A stretch of 64,000 nucleotides of DNA from Sceloporus undulatus. Lineage: Eukaryota > Chordata > Lepidosauria > Squamata > Phrynosomatidae. The stretch lies in assembly GCF_019175285.1 (NCBI RefSeq), contig NC_056527.1, forward strand, positions 121,709,310-121,773,309. Reading direction: 5' to 3'. Position 1 is the stretch's first letter; every line of letters begins with the position of its first letter. Made by a program: the position numbers and the translations under genes. Shown here piece by piece: positions 12,660 through 22,709 of the stretch. The notes beneath the pieces are model-generated. The model searched no databases. It worked only from the letters and a program-made list of their open reading frames with translations, and was not told the DNA's origin.

Positions 12660-12858
12660 CAGTGATGGTGAACCTATGGCACGCATGCCAGAGGTGGCGC
12701 TCAGAGCCCTCTCTGTGGGCACATGTGCCGTCGCCACAGCACAGAGTTTGCCGGAATTTGTTACTAGAAAGCCAGAGGGACATGGCACTTTGCAATAAAT
12801 AAGTGAGTTTTGGGTTGTAGTTTGGGCACTCGGCCCATAAAAGGTTAACCATCACTGA
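12660..12858. mobile_element. Non-autonomous hAT element (Charlie type)
   Basis: The terminal inverted repeats are cagtgatggtgaacct and, at the right, aggttaaccatcactg. The flanks atatatgg and atatacag may be a decayed 8-bp duplication. The body phrase tggcacgcatgccagaggtgg is typical of hAT elements I recall from lizards, bats and marsupials. The exact family name is uncertain. Confidence 0.75.
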
Positions 12859-13403
12859 TATACAGTATGGTATGTTTTGAAAGCCAACCCTTGCTGCTGT
12901 TATCCTTCCCTAAAGCTCTTCCTCCTGCCCTTTCTTTCCCCATCTGGGTCACCTAACCCAGAGATCTGAAATGGGGGTCGCGTCCTGTCTTTGCGCAGGG
13001 CCGGTCCCGTGTGGGACCCATGTGCCTGGGGCTTAAGGACTCATTACACAAAACCCCACAAGCCCTCTCTCTCGCTCTGTCTCTCTCTCTGTCGGTCGCA
13101 AAGCCACCTGTTCTGCCAAGAGCACTAATAACCCTCTCCGGCTTTAGCCCTCCTGGCTCAAGGGACAGGAGGCCCATTTAATTGAATCTGGAAGGAAATA
13201 ATACACAGAGGATTTAGGTTGGAAACTAATGAAACACTGCAGCGAATACTAAAAAACCACAACAAATAGCCTCCCGAAAGAGATTAGCGTACAATGGCAG
13301 ACGGCGGGGGACTCCAGGGCTAAGCCTCAGGGCTTAGCTGGAGCTTTTAGAGGCACGAAAGGGGAGGCAAAGTATGGGATGGACAAAATGGAGTCTGTCT
13401 GGT

Positions 13404-13588
13404 TGCACCCACGCAGCAGAATTAATGCAGTTTGACGCTACTTTAGCTGTCTAGGATTTGTCGTTTTATGAGCTATTTAGCCTTCTCTGGTGCCACCAGA
13501 AACTACAAATCCTAGCGTTCCTCAGCATGGAGCCATAGAAATTAAAGCGGTGTCAAACTTCATTGATTCTGCCTTGTAGACGCAGCCA
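13404..13588. mobile_element. Palindromic MITE, family A
   Basis: cagcagaattaatgcagttt opens the left arm and cttcattgattctgcc closes the right arm, with ggatttgt/acaaatcc at the centre. Both arms are complete. Confidence 0.75.
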
Positions 13589-13734
13589 GAGACTATTCAA
13601 AGAGATGGAATAGATGGACACTATTTAACGTTGGCTGCTTTTTTGTCCATCTCCATCTCCATGAGTCCACCTTCTCTCCAAACCCCTTGCCAAAGAAACA
13701 TCCACATCCCAGTCTACTGAAATCTGGACCAGGG

Positions 13735-13800
13735 TCAGGAGGAATTCGAACCCAGGTCTCCAGAGTCCAATGCTCAAACCACTACAGCACACTCGCTCTG
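13735..13800 (-). repeat. Sauria SINE head fragment
   Basis: Only the tRNA-like 5' part remains on the minus strand: the B box complement ggaattcgaacccagg and the head caaaccactacagcacactc. Confidence 0.7.
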
Positions 13801-14077
13801 CTAGCAGAATACTCTTCTAGACGTCAGAAGAGACAGGCATTTGTAAGCATTACTAAAAGAGTGTGTCCCAGATAGGGACATGAAAAATGCTCACAAATTT
13901 CCTTATCCCTGGTGACTAAGGGTGCCTTGACGCATTGAGCATCTCTGCCGAAACCAGTGGCCTGATGTGAGATTTTTAGCATTATGGAACTTTTAATGGG
14001 GGAAAAACCCATAATTCTGCAAGGCTTCATGTTATTTAAGCAAACCATGGGCCAAGATCGTCTGCTATCAGTCGTAA

Positions 14078-14370
14078 CTACAGTACGACCCCCATATCAA
14101 TGGGACTAGTACCTACAATTTTAGTTAACCGTGCATGAAAAATTATGTTCTCTCTAAGCATTTTCTAGGTCCTTCTGCATAATTCTATGGTATGTTTCCA
14201 ACTGACACTGACCACAGAGTCATGTCCAAGGACCTAGAAATACCTAGTTTCAGTTAACTATTTGGAAATATGTTCTCTCTAGGCATTTTCTAGGTCCTCC
14301 AGCACAATTCTATGGTATGTCTCCAGCTGAAGTTAACCATAGAGTAGTGTCGGAGGACCTAGAAATGCCC
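14078..14370. repeat. Internally duplicated repeat, possibly Tigger-like
   Basis: It opens with cagtacgacccccatatcaa. Two imperfect units of about 120 bp follow, each holding gttctctctaagcatttt (or a variant), ctaggtcct and ttctatggtatg, then the inverse phrase ggacctagaaat. It is thus both tandem and partly palindromic. Class assignment is uncertain. Confidence 0.45.
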
Positions 14371-15717
14371 CAAGAGGTGTTCAAACAGCAATATTTCTAC
14401 AGTATAGATGCACCCAATGTCTTTGTCTGGGGAAGATGAGAGGCCAAGGCTGGCTTTTAGTGTGAACCACTTGCAACAAGATGAGTGTGAACATAATATC
14501 AGGGCAGAAACAATGTACCTGAACTGGTTTCCCGTGCCTAAAGAAACGCTGTCCCTCCCCAGCCATTGAAGTCACAGGAACTACTGGCAGCAACTACCCT
14601 CCGGACGACTAGGAGGCTGTTATACATGGAAAACTAACCCACACACTACTACTGGGTGGTATTTCTTTGGAAAAGCCAGTAATGTGAGATTCCTTGCTGG
14701 TCTCCATAGGATAGCTGTGAGGCATGACAGACCACACAGATGTCTGACTCAGGCTAAAGGAGAGAGGTGCAGCAGGTGAAGACGGTCCTATATTTTCTCC
14801 TTTGACATGCTCAGAGACATAAGGAAAGGGGGGTTATTTGGCGATATTATATACACCTCTCCAGGGGCTTAACAGCTACATGGAGGAGATTATGGGTGGG
14901 ATGCAAAGGGCCACCAGAATGGTTCTATATAACTGTCCCCAAAAAGACATAAACATATGTAAACCTCACTTGAGCACAAATAGGTCACTAACAGGATCCC
15001 CTTCCAAGTGTGTTAGGTTTGGGGACAACAACATAGAGCTATCTATGTTGGTGATATATGTATATATAGTTTACATAAGGAAGTACCTATGTCCAATGAG
15101 GAACATCCATATTCGTTTCAAGGTTGCAGAAATAGAGTTGTGGACGTGGTGCCATTACACATGCGGATGCACATGGCCATTGGGAGGTGCATTTGGTTGC
15201 ATATTTCGATGTATGCTCAGTTGTGCAACATGCTATTTAACAGAAAAGTTGTACAGCACAATGAGGGCTCAGTTCCACATGCAGAGATTTCTACACAACC
15301 CTCATGTGAGATCTCAGCCAACATGTTTTTCTTTTCTTTTCTGGATATCGTTGGACTTAAACCATACTCATCTCCTGGCCATGCTTTTCTGTCCATTTGT
15401 GCTGAGGATGACTTTTCCATGTGTCTCTAATGGGGTTTGTGCATGGCATTAAGACATAGGACAGAGATACATAGAACATGGGCTATGTTGTACTTGTAGA
15501 CGTCCAGGTGATTTGTAGTAGACCAGCAGGGATTTCTGATCCCAATTGCTTATGAAACCCACAACAAAATAACTTTCTCACCATTATTAGGCTACTGAAA
15601 ATGAAGCTTGCAATGGACCTTGAGTTCAGTTCCATTCTGGCACAGAAAGCAAGTTCCTAGGCCAAGAATGATATTGGAGGTATCTTCTTCTTTAATGCCT
15701 TTGCACCTGGCTCCAGT

Positions 15718-15718
<1 letters not shown>

Positions 15719-15782
<64 letters not shown>
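15719..15782. repeat. (TAA)n/(TTA)n microsatellite
   Basis: Six TAA units turn directly into about fifteen TTA units, making a perfect small palindrome at the switch point. Confidence 0.95.
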
Positions 15783-16287
15783 TCCAAACAGATCAAAGTG
15801 GCTAACAATAAAAGCATCAGTAAAATATAATAGCAACTTATCATCATTGTATCCCAAACTTTCCCATCCACAATAAAATACAATTAAATTAAATTTCAGT
15901 CGGCAGATCAGATAAAACTAAAGTCTACCCATTACCTTCATAAAGGAGAAGGCAACATCTCAAGACTTTGGGTGCCATGAACTGGGGAAGGGTGGGAGAC
16001 CTAAAGAAAATATTGACCCATGATGTCATGAAGGGCTTAGATGTTCCTTCGATAAATGGCACGCAAAAATCATAATTAGATATTAACCTAATTGCCACCT
16101 TTCCATAAGGATCGCTATCTTCTTCATGCATCTATAATTAGGCCCTGGAAAGAATAGAGGTGCAGCTGCATGTCGTGTCATGTGCGAAGCAATCTGGTTT
16201 CACCTTCAGAGAGCCCACTAGTCAAGAAGGCAGACAAGACGTCAAGATGTCAAAGTCAGCTCCCGCATGTGCAAAGTGAAACAAGTG

Positions 16288-16645
16288 CCGTGTTTCCCCC
16301 AAAATAAGACACTGTCTTATATTTATTTTTCCTCAAGAAGACACACTATGGCTTGTTTTCAGGGAATGCCTTATTTTTATTAAGTATGGTACAGCAATCC
16401 ACATTTATTCAGATATAGTTAAGTTGTCTTCTTCTGGAACGTGGTCATAACTCTCCAAACCCAGAATTCCATCCTGAATTTCCTGCGACTCCATTTCCTT
16501 TAGAACCATTGGCCCCGATCTTTCCATTCTGCGCCGGCCCTATCACTATGCCTTATTTTCAAAGTATGGCTTATATTGCGCAAATGCTTAGAAATCCTGC
16601 TATGGCTTATTTTATGGGTATGTCTTATTTTCAGGGAAACGGGGT
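16288..16645. mobile_element. TIR element with aaaataagaca termini
   Basis: The left end (ccgtgtttcccccaaaataa) and right end (ttattttcagggaaacggg) are inverted. Variants of ggcttatttt are scattered inside. It is a non-autonomous DNA transposon by structure. No open frame or clear target duplication is seen, and the superfamily is undetermined. Confidence 0.6.
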
Positions 16646-17099
16646 ATTGGGGAACAGCCTTTGGCTCCTGGTGACCCTATGAATAAGAGACCTCCAAGTG
16701 CCCCTGTCCTCAATCACTCTGCTCACCTCCTTGGCTGCATCTGTTCATCTGGCAGGTGGTCTTCCTCTCTTTCCTAGCATTTTGGGCCCGGTACAAAACT
16801 AGGACTTGGGAGTGTGGAGTGACTGCATGCTCCCAAGTCCTATCGCACAGCGGCACTGCCATCATGGTAGCCTCATGTCCACACAGGGGCTGCCATGATG
16901 ACGCATGCACAGCACAGCGAGGAGACATCACTTGCAGGAAGTGGTGTCATGGCAGTGCCCTTTCCTGTTTATGGCACTGCAAAAAAGAAACCACTCTTGG
17001 CAGCTTCATTTTGGAAGCACATCGTTGCCACGCCGTTTGGTGGCTGCAGCAACAATATAGGCCATAGACAGGAGGCACAGAGCCGCCTGTCTGTCGAGC

Positions 17100-17329
17100 C
17101 CCATTGTCTTTCCTAATGATTCCTGCCTTCACATGATGTGCCCCAAGTACAACAGCCTCAGTTTAGCCATCTTGGCTTCTAGGGAGAGTTCAGGTTTGAT
17201 CTGTTCAAGGACTTGTTTGACTTTTTGGTTATTCTCAGCACTCTTCTTCAGCACCACATCTCAAGAGAGTTCATTTTCTTCTTATCTGCTTTCTCCACTG
17301 TCCAGCTCTCACATCTGTACATGGCGGTG

Positions 17330-17331
<2 letters not shown>
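17100..17331 (-). mobile_element. BovB LINE internal fragment
   Basis: The minus strand reads as BovB 3' ORF text. The complement includes the cagcaccacatctcaag and cttctttctcatctgc-type phrases that encode the KKADRKKINSF-like stretch of the BovB protein. The frame is decayed. An AT dinucleotide run has grown at its right edge. Confidence 0.6.

Positions 17332-17332
<1 letters not shown>

Positions 17333-17372
<40 letters not shown>
17333..17372. repeat. (TA)n microsatellite
   Basis: About 19 TA units without interruption. Confidence 0.95.
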
Positions 17373-17375
<3 letters not shown>

Positions 17376-17524
17376 TTCATTTTATTTCTATTCTGCCTTT
17401 CTCCCAAAAAGGACCCAAGGCAGCTAGTCCCTTCTTTGACAGACAAGTTGATGGTGAATGATGATCTCAGGTGGCTTCCTTCTTGCCTTCAGGATCCTGA
17501 TGGCTGAAAATAGGAACTAACATG

Positions 17525-17870
17525 TTGTTGTTGTGTGCTTTCAAGTAAACCTGTGAATGGGACACCTGCAAAAGCCTTGGTCACCAACAGCTCTGATCAG
17601 GTCTTGCGTATCCCAGATTGTGGCTTCCTTGAGTGCGTCAATCCACCTACAATGTGGTTTTCCTCTTTTCTGATTACCTTCCAATTAGCTGATGGTTATC
17701 ACTTTTCCCAAAGAGTCACGTCGTCTCATGATGTGCCCAAACCTCCCTTTAGTCATCTTTGCCTCTAGTGAGAGTTTGGGCATAATGTACTCTTGGATTC
17801 ATTCATTTGTCTTTTGGGGCAGTCCATCGTCTCTGTAGAACGTTCCTCTGAGTTGATTTATTTTTCCCTA
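17525..17870 (-). mobile_element. BovB LINE 3' fragment
   Basis: It starts with the AACAACAACA-type tail (complement) and continues through ctcatgatgtgcccaaac and cttttggggcagtccatcg, both recognisable BovB phrases. It is a second BovB piece in the same orientation as 17100-17331. Confidence 0.6.
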
Positions 17871-17882
17871 TCAGCTTCCATA

Positions 17883-18074
17883 GTCTAACAAGACAAGATG
17901 CCTAAGCGGAAGGGTATATCAAAGTCAGGATAGCCTTTACTAGAGCGTTTCCAATTTCAATGTATGCATATGAAGCCCAGCCTTCATATCCATACATCGA
18001 AATTGGGAATACTCTGGTAAGAATCACCCAGACTTGGATATACCCTTCCGCTTGGGCATCTTGTCTTGTTAGAC
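17883..18074. repeat. Large inverted repeat, two 93-bp arms
   Basis: The left arm 17883-17975 and right arm 17982-18074 are reverse complements over almost their full length, separated by six bases. Both start at gtctaacaagacaag. The right arm read on the minus strand gives FPISMYGYEGW, resembling the FPVVMYGCESW motif of BovB protein. So this looks like an inverted duplication of a BovB internal segment. Confidence 0.8.
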
Positions 18075-18206
18075 AATGGATCAGAATCAGCTGAGTTGTC
18101 CATTGAGATGAAAATGCTGGGTTGAAAAGCTGCAACTCGATTAGACCTATGTTGAAATTTCAGTATTGACTAAATTCCAGAATTAAGGCTTTTAATTAAT
18201 TAAAAG

Positions 18207-18438
18207 AGAGGGGTTGGTTTGAGTGTTGGAAGTACGACTCTGGAGACCAGAGTTCGGTGGCAGCTCAGCCATGAAACAGTGAACTTGGAAAGTCACATGC
18301 TCTCAGCCTCATGGGAAGGCAATGGCAAACCTTCTCTGAACAAACCTTGCCAAGAAAACCTCATCATGATAGGTTTGCCTTAGGGTCGCCATAAGTTGGA
18401 AATGACTTGAAGGCGCACCACAACAACAACAACATGCT
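18207..18438 (+). repeat. Sauria-type tRNA-derived SINE
   Basis: Plus-strand copy with A-box-like text, a damaged B box (gagttcggtggc) and a good tail (gaaggcgcaccacaacaaca). Confidence 0.85.
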
Positions 18439-18903
18439 TCATTTGTCCCAGGAAACTGAATGCAGGAACTTGTAACCCTAAAACATCTGCTCATATGCAT
18501 GTGAAAAGCAGAAATCACCTGCCTTAGGTCTTGTCCAGCCTTCTAATATAATATAGTATAATATAATATAATATCAATAATAATCATGGCATTTTTCATC
18601 TTAAATCTGGCAATGCTTCTAGTCCAGGCGCTTGACCCTAAATTTAAATAGCCATTTGACATACATTCAATAGTTAAATGTCGACCCTTTCTAGTGCAAC
18701 TGGATTTGAATTGTATTTATAGCTTATTAATAGTTAATTAAATGCTAACATTGCTTTTATAGGACGGTTCTTGGGCTGGGATGTTGGGGAGAGCCATTTT
18801 CTGAGGCCGACAGACTTAGTGCAAGATCAGGTTCATCTAAAGGAGAAGGAGAAGGAGGGAGTGGAAAAGGAAGCAGAAGGGAAAGGATTAGAGATAAACC
18901 TAC

Positions 18904-19044
18904 CCGCAAATCCGCCTCTGTAATCAGATCATGAACTTCCTCCACGCTTAAAGTGCCATTTGTGTTGACCACACAACCTCCCAGTGAGTCACTGATACAC
19001 AGACCCACAAACGGCAGAGAGATACACAACCACACAAGCATCAT
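18904..19044 (-). CDS. Candidate first coding exon of a secreted protein
   Basis: I do not recognise this gene. On the minus strand a tandem ATG-ATG at 19044 opens 47 codons. They read MMLVWLCISLPFVGLCIS, a classic signal peptide, then a short mature start with a glycosylation-type NGT site and an acidic LSVEEVHDLITEADLR segment. The exon ends in CGG followed by GTAGGT, a near-consensus splice donor, in phase 0. No matching second exon was found at lower coordinates. In human, ASTL and DUSP2 lie on this side of STARD7, and astacin-type enzymes do begin with a signal peptide and a short acidic propeptide, but that link is only a guess from position. It could also be a chance open frame beside a family A MITE. 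Confidence 0.3.
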
Positions 19045-19129
19045 TGTACAGCCGTCAATGAGAACCGAATAGGCAGAAATCACTCATGCGCCTGCAAAAG
19101 TCTGACCCTGCATCACGTCCTACATTCCC

Positions 19130-19325
19130 AAATCCCAAATCCTGGGATTTATAGTTTCTTATCAGTTATACGGCTATCTGACTGAGAAGGCCAAATAGTT
19201 CTCCAAGCTGCAAATCCCAGGACTCCGTAGCATTGCGTCATGGCAGGTAAAGCAGTGTTGAAACTGCATTGATTCTGCATTGATTCTGCAATGTTAACTG
19301 CATTGATTCTGCAATGCACCCTCAG
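19130..19325. mobile_element. Palindromic MITE, family A, diverged
   Basis: aaatcctgggatttatagtt and gcaaatcccaggact form the inner inverted pair, and the right arm ends gaaactgcattgattctgc. The terminal phrase gattctgcattgattctgc is locally duplicated. Confidence 0.6.
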
Positions 19326-19797
19326 TATCTCTAAAGTTATGAAAGGCAGACTGTGATGCAGAATTGTGGCCATTTTGCCTTCTCCTCTCAAACTGAATTA
19401 CTGAAGTAAAGAGGGAAAAGAGGGAAGAAGTGATGGAAAAACAAATGGGATGCAATGCAACAATACCTGGAAACTCCAAGCCCATAAAAAGGGAGACGGG
19501 TTGCATAATAAAGCTCTTTTCTTTTCTGACTAAAACAATCAAAAACACAATTATTTCAGCAGTGCTTATGGCATTACTCAACCAGATGGAATTGCACTAC
19601 TTTCAGCAGCCTTTTAAAGATATTTATTTTATTTTATTTATTTAAAACCAATTTAAAAACCATTTCAGATTTTTTTTTAAAAAATAAACCTAATATTTTA
19701 AATAGATAAAAGCATATTGAGATATACTCCGCCAAGTTTTACACAAGAGAAACGGATAACAGAGACTGAAATATGCAGATATACATCTTAAGGAGTA

Positions 19798-20030
19798 CAG
19801 GCTGAGTCTCTTTTAACCGAAATGCTTGCAAAGAAAAGCGTTATGGATTTTGGGATACCTGAATGCCTCATACGCACAGCCTGAAGTTAATTTTATACAA
19901 CATTGTAAAATAATTTTGTACATGAAACAAAGTTTGTGTACTTTGAACCATCCGAAAGCAAAGGTATCAGTCTCAAAAGGTTTGGTTTTTGAAACATTTT
20001 GGATTTCAGAATGAGACTCAACTTGTAATA
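19798..20030. mobile_element. Tigger-like MITE type 1
   Basis: It begins caggctgagtctcttttaac and ends tcagaatgagactcaacttg, an inverted pair. The internal phrase gcacagcctgaagttaattt is shared with 28128-28495. Confidence 0.6.
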
Positions 20031-20468
20031 AGGTTTCTTAACTTCATGCTTAAGAGAGATCAGTGTTTGCACTAATGCTTTTACTAATGTAACAATTGTT
20101 ACTAATTTAATTGCATTTTATTGTTTTTGGGAAGGTTGGGAGGGTTTGAGATGCAATGGGTAATGAGACATTTATTGTATGCTTATTGTATTGTCGGTCC
20201 TAATCGGAGTAGAAGGGATATAAATAAAAGAGGATTATTTATTTACTTATTTTATGGATTTACTTATTTTATTGTTAGCCGCTTTGATCTTTTTGGAGAA
20301 GCAGGATACAAATAAATATTATTATATTATATTAATGGGGTGTCACCACAGAGAAGGCCACGTCCCATATCTCTGTCCGACGTATCATTGCCATTAATGG
20401 AACAAGAAGCAGGACTCCAGCCACACATCTCAGTTCTTGGGCAGAACCGGCATTTGGAAATGTTGTGC

Positions 20469-20492
20469 GTTTGTGTGTGTCTGTGTGTGTGT
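20469..20492. repeat. Short (TG)n run
   Basis: TG alternation with one C interruption. Confidence 0.8.
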
Positions 20493-21071
20493 AAAAATTT
20501 CCTTCCCAGAGAATAGGCACATGTTCCAGGCTCAGAGAACATGCAGCAACGTTTCAAAGAGGGCAAAACAAGAGCAGACAGCACTGAACATCTCTCAGAC
20601 AAACCAGTCTTTGGAGTCCTGGATGATGGTACGACACACGGCTGTCACGCCCAACCTCTCCCCGGATAGTAACTACATGTGCTTTCCGAACCTGATGCAA
20701 CTGGGATCAGCTCCATCGGCTTCAAATGAATTATAGGAAGAGCTCCAGCTCTGGCTTGATGCAATAATGTTGACTTCCTCATAAAGTATTATGGAATGTA
20801 TCGCATGGAAGCTATGACCGTCGGTGGTGAGTGGTGGCTCCATGGAGTCACTTTGGGTTTTACTCTGCAGTTCTAAGGAGCTATCACAGAATAAGAATAC
20901 ACACAGGTAAATGTCATTGACTCTATAGGTCTACCCCAGTTGGCACTAACAATGGGATTCTGTGCAAAACGCGCACCGGATTTTTGTGCGGAAAGGGCAT
21001 TTTCTGTGCCTGCTTAAGGAGAGCAACGGAGTGACTTCACTCTAGTTGTAAGTGCGTCAGTCACACATTTG

Positions 21072-21493
21072 GGCCTCATTCCCACTTACAGATAAATCAA
21101 TGTGTGATTCGAGCCAATTGATCAATTCAACATCAGATCGTGGTTTATACTACACTTGCCCCGTCGCATTTTTTGTCATTTTCTGGCATCAAAATGACAC
21201 ACTTGTGGTTTGCATTCACTAATGAATCGATTCAAAATGATTCAGCTCCATCCGGCTGAAGGGCAAATTTGAATTGATTCCGATCCGCTTCTGGTTGATG
21301 CTTGAGTTGAATTGATTTGGTGAAAAAGACGAAGAAAAGGGTCAGCGTCAAAAAGACGCGGGTGACATGGATCTGGTGCATGGCCACTCCTCACCGAATG
21401 GTTTCACCAAATCGATTTAAGTGGGAACTAGGGTCATTTGAACCGATTCAAAATGAATTGCAATCCGGTTTAAAAGGTAGCAAGAATGAGGCC
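21072..21493. mobile_element. Harbinger-like MITE (GGCCTCATTC ends)
   Basis: The termini GGCCTCATTC and GAATGAGGCC are a perfect 10-bp inverted pair. Each is flanked outside by TTG, a possible 3-bp target duplication (21069-21071 and 21494-21496). The interior is rich in AATTGATT/AATCGATT words in both orientations. A 3-bp duplication with GGCC ends fits the PIF/Harbinger group. There is no transposase frame. Confidence 0.6.
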
Positions 21494-22139
21494 TTGGATA
21501 CAAAAATGGGAACATCTGGAGGCCCTGCAAAATTTGCAAAGTGAGGCAAAGCAATGGCTTGGAGCGGGGGGACCCCTAAATTCACCTTTTTATCAACCAG
21601 CCCATTCCCTTTTTGGTAGAATTTGTGTTTTCTTTTCAATACAGAATCTGGAGTGTGTGTGTATGTAAACAGACCTGCTTTGCCTGGATGAATGAGTTGA
21701 GTTTCTTCACGTCATTTGCTCCGAAAGGACCATATAATCAAGATGTAGGCATTGGGGCTGCTGCTCTTCTCCAGGGATCTGATTAGAGCCAGGGAGCGCA
21801 TGCCTTGGGACTTTGGCTTTTTTAAGAGAGGAAGTGAAGAGCGTCCTCCCTGGCCGAAAATGAGGCCATGGCATCATTAACTCCAGTTAAAAATCCAGCC
21901 GGGACTCTGTGGTTGACACCCCAAAATCTGGTTTGAAAAATGCTGTGCGCTCTTTTAATGACTACAGCGGTTCAGGATTTCACCTCCAAGCCTCACACAC
22001 CCAAATCAACAGAGAATAAATAGTCCGACTCGTTCCTTGTTTTGGTCCCCAAAGACTCTTCCATAGAGCTCCAATTCTAGATTGACATCCCCAATATAGA
22101 CCGAGGGGTCATCCTGAACGCTAGTCCCATTTTGTATTG

Positions 22140-22445
22140 TTAATCCCAACTGTGTGTTGGGTGCCTTCAGATCATTTCGGAGTTAATGGTGACCCTGGCA
22201 AGGGGTTTTCTTGGCATGTTTCTTTGGAGGGGTTTTCCCATTGCCATCCGCTGAAGCTGAGAAAGTGTGAATTGCTCACCCAAGTGTCAGAACTCCAAAG
22301 CCAATTACAAATCAATATTCACAGTCACTATAGTCACTGCTCATCTTGCTTAGCAATTGCTTTAGATTGTAGTTCTGCCTGCTTGGGATTCAAACCTTGG
22401 TCTCCAGAGCCCTAGTCCAGTGCTTAAGCCACTATACCAGACTGG
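22140..22445 (-). repeat. Sauria SINE with internal insert
   Basis: The minus-strand SINE tail (gggtgccttcagatcatttc) is at the left and the head (aagccactataccagactgg) at the right. About 70 bp of unrelated sequence (around 22285-22370) sits between body and B box. Confidence 0.75.
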
Positions 22446-22498
22446 CACTCTTAATCCCAACTAGAGTAGATCTATTGACTAAGTAGGATTTACCTATA

Positions 22499-22705
22499 TT
22501 GCTGTTGCGTGCCTTCAAGTCATTTCTGATTTATGGCAAGTCTAATGTGGACTTTTCATGGGGTTTTCTGGGCTAAAAGTGTATGCTTCACCCAAGGCAT
22601 AAGTCAGAAATGACTTAAAGGTGGGTTTCCATGGTTGAGCAGGGAATCCAACCTTGATCTCCAGAGTCGAAGTCCAATACTCAAACCATTGCACCGTACT
22701 GCCTC
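22499..22705 (-). repeat. Sauria-type tRNA-derived SINE
   Basis: Minus-strand copy. Its tail text (ataagtcagaaatgacttaa) also appears a second time inside the body in opposite sense, so a fragment of another copy is embedded. Confidence 0.75.
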
Positions 22706-22709
22706 TCAA

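Noticed and set aside
14838-15452. 204-codon open frame on the plus strand
   Set aside because: It overlaps a second open frame (15089-15430), has biased TGCA-rich composition and shows no recognisable motif.
15692-15883. Polyasparagine or polyisoleucine proteins
   Set aside because: They are direct translations of TAA/TTA microsatellites.
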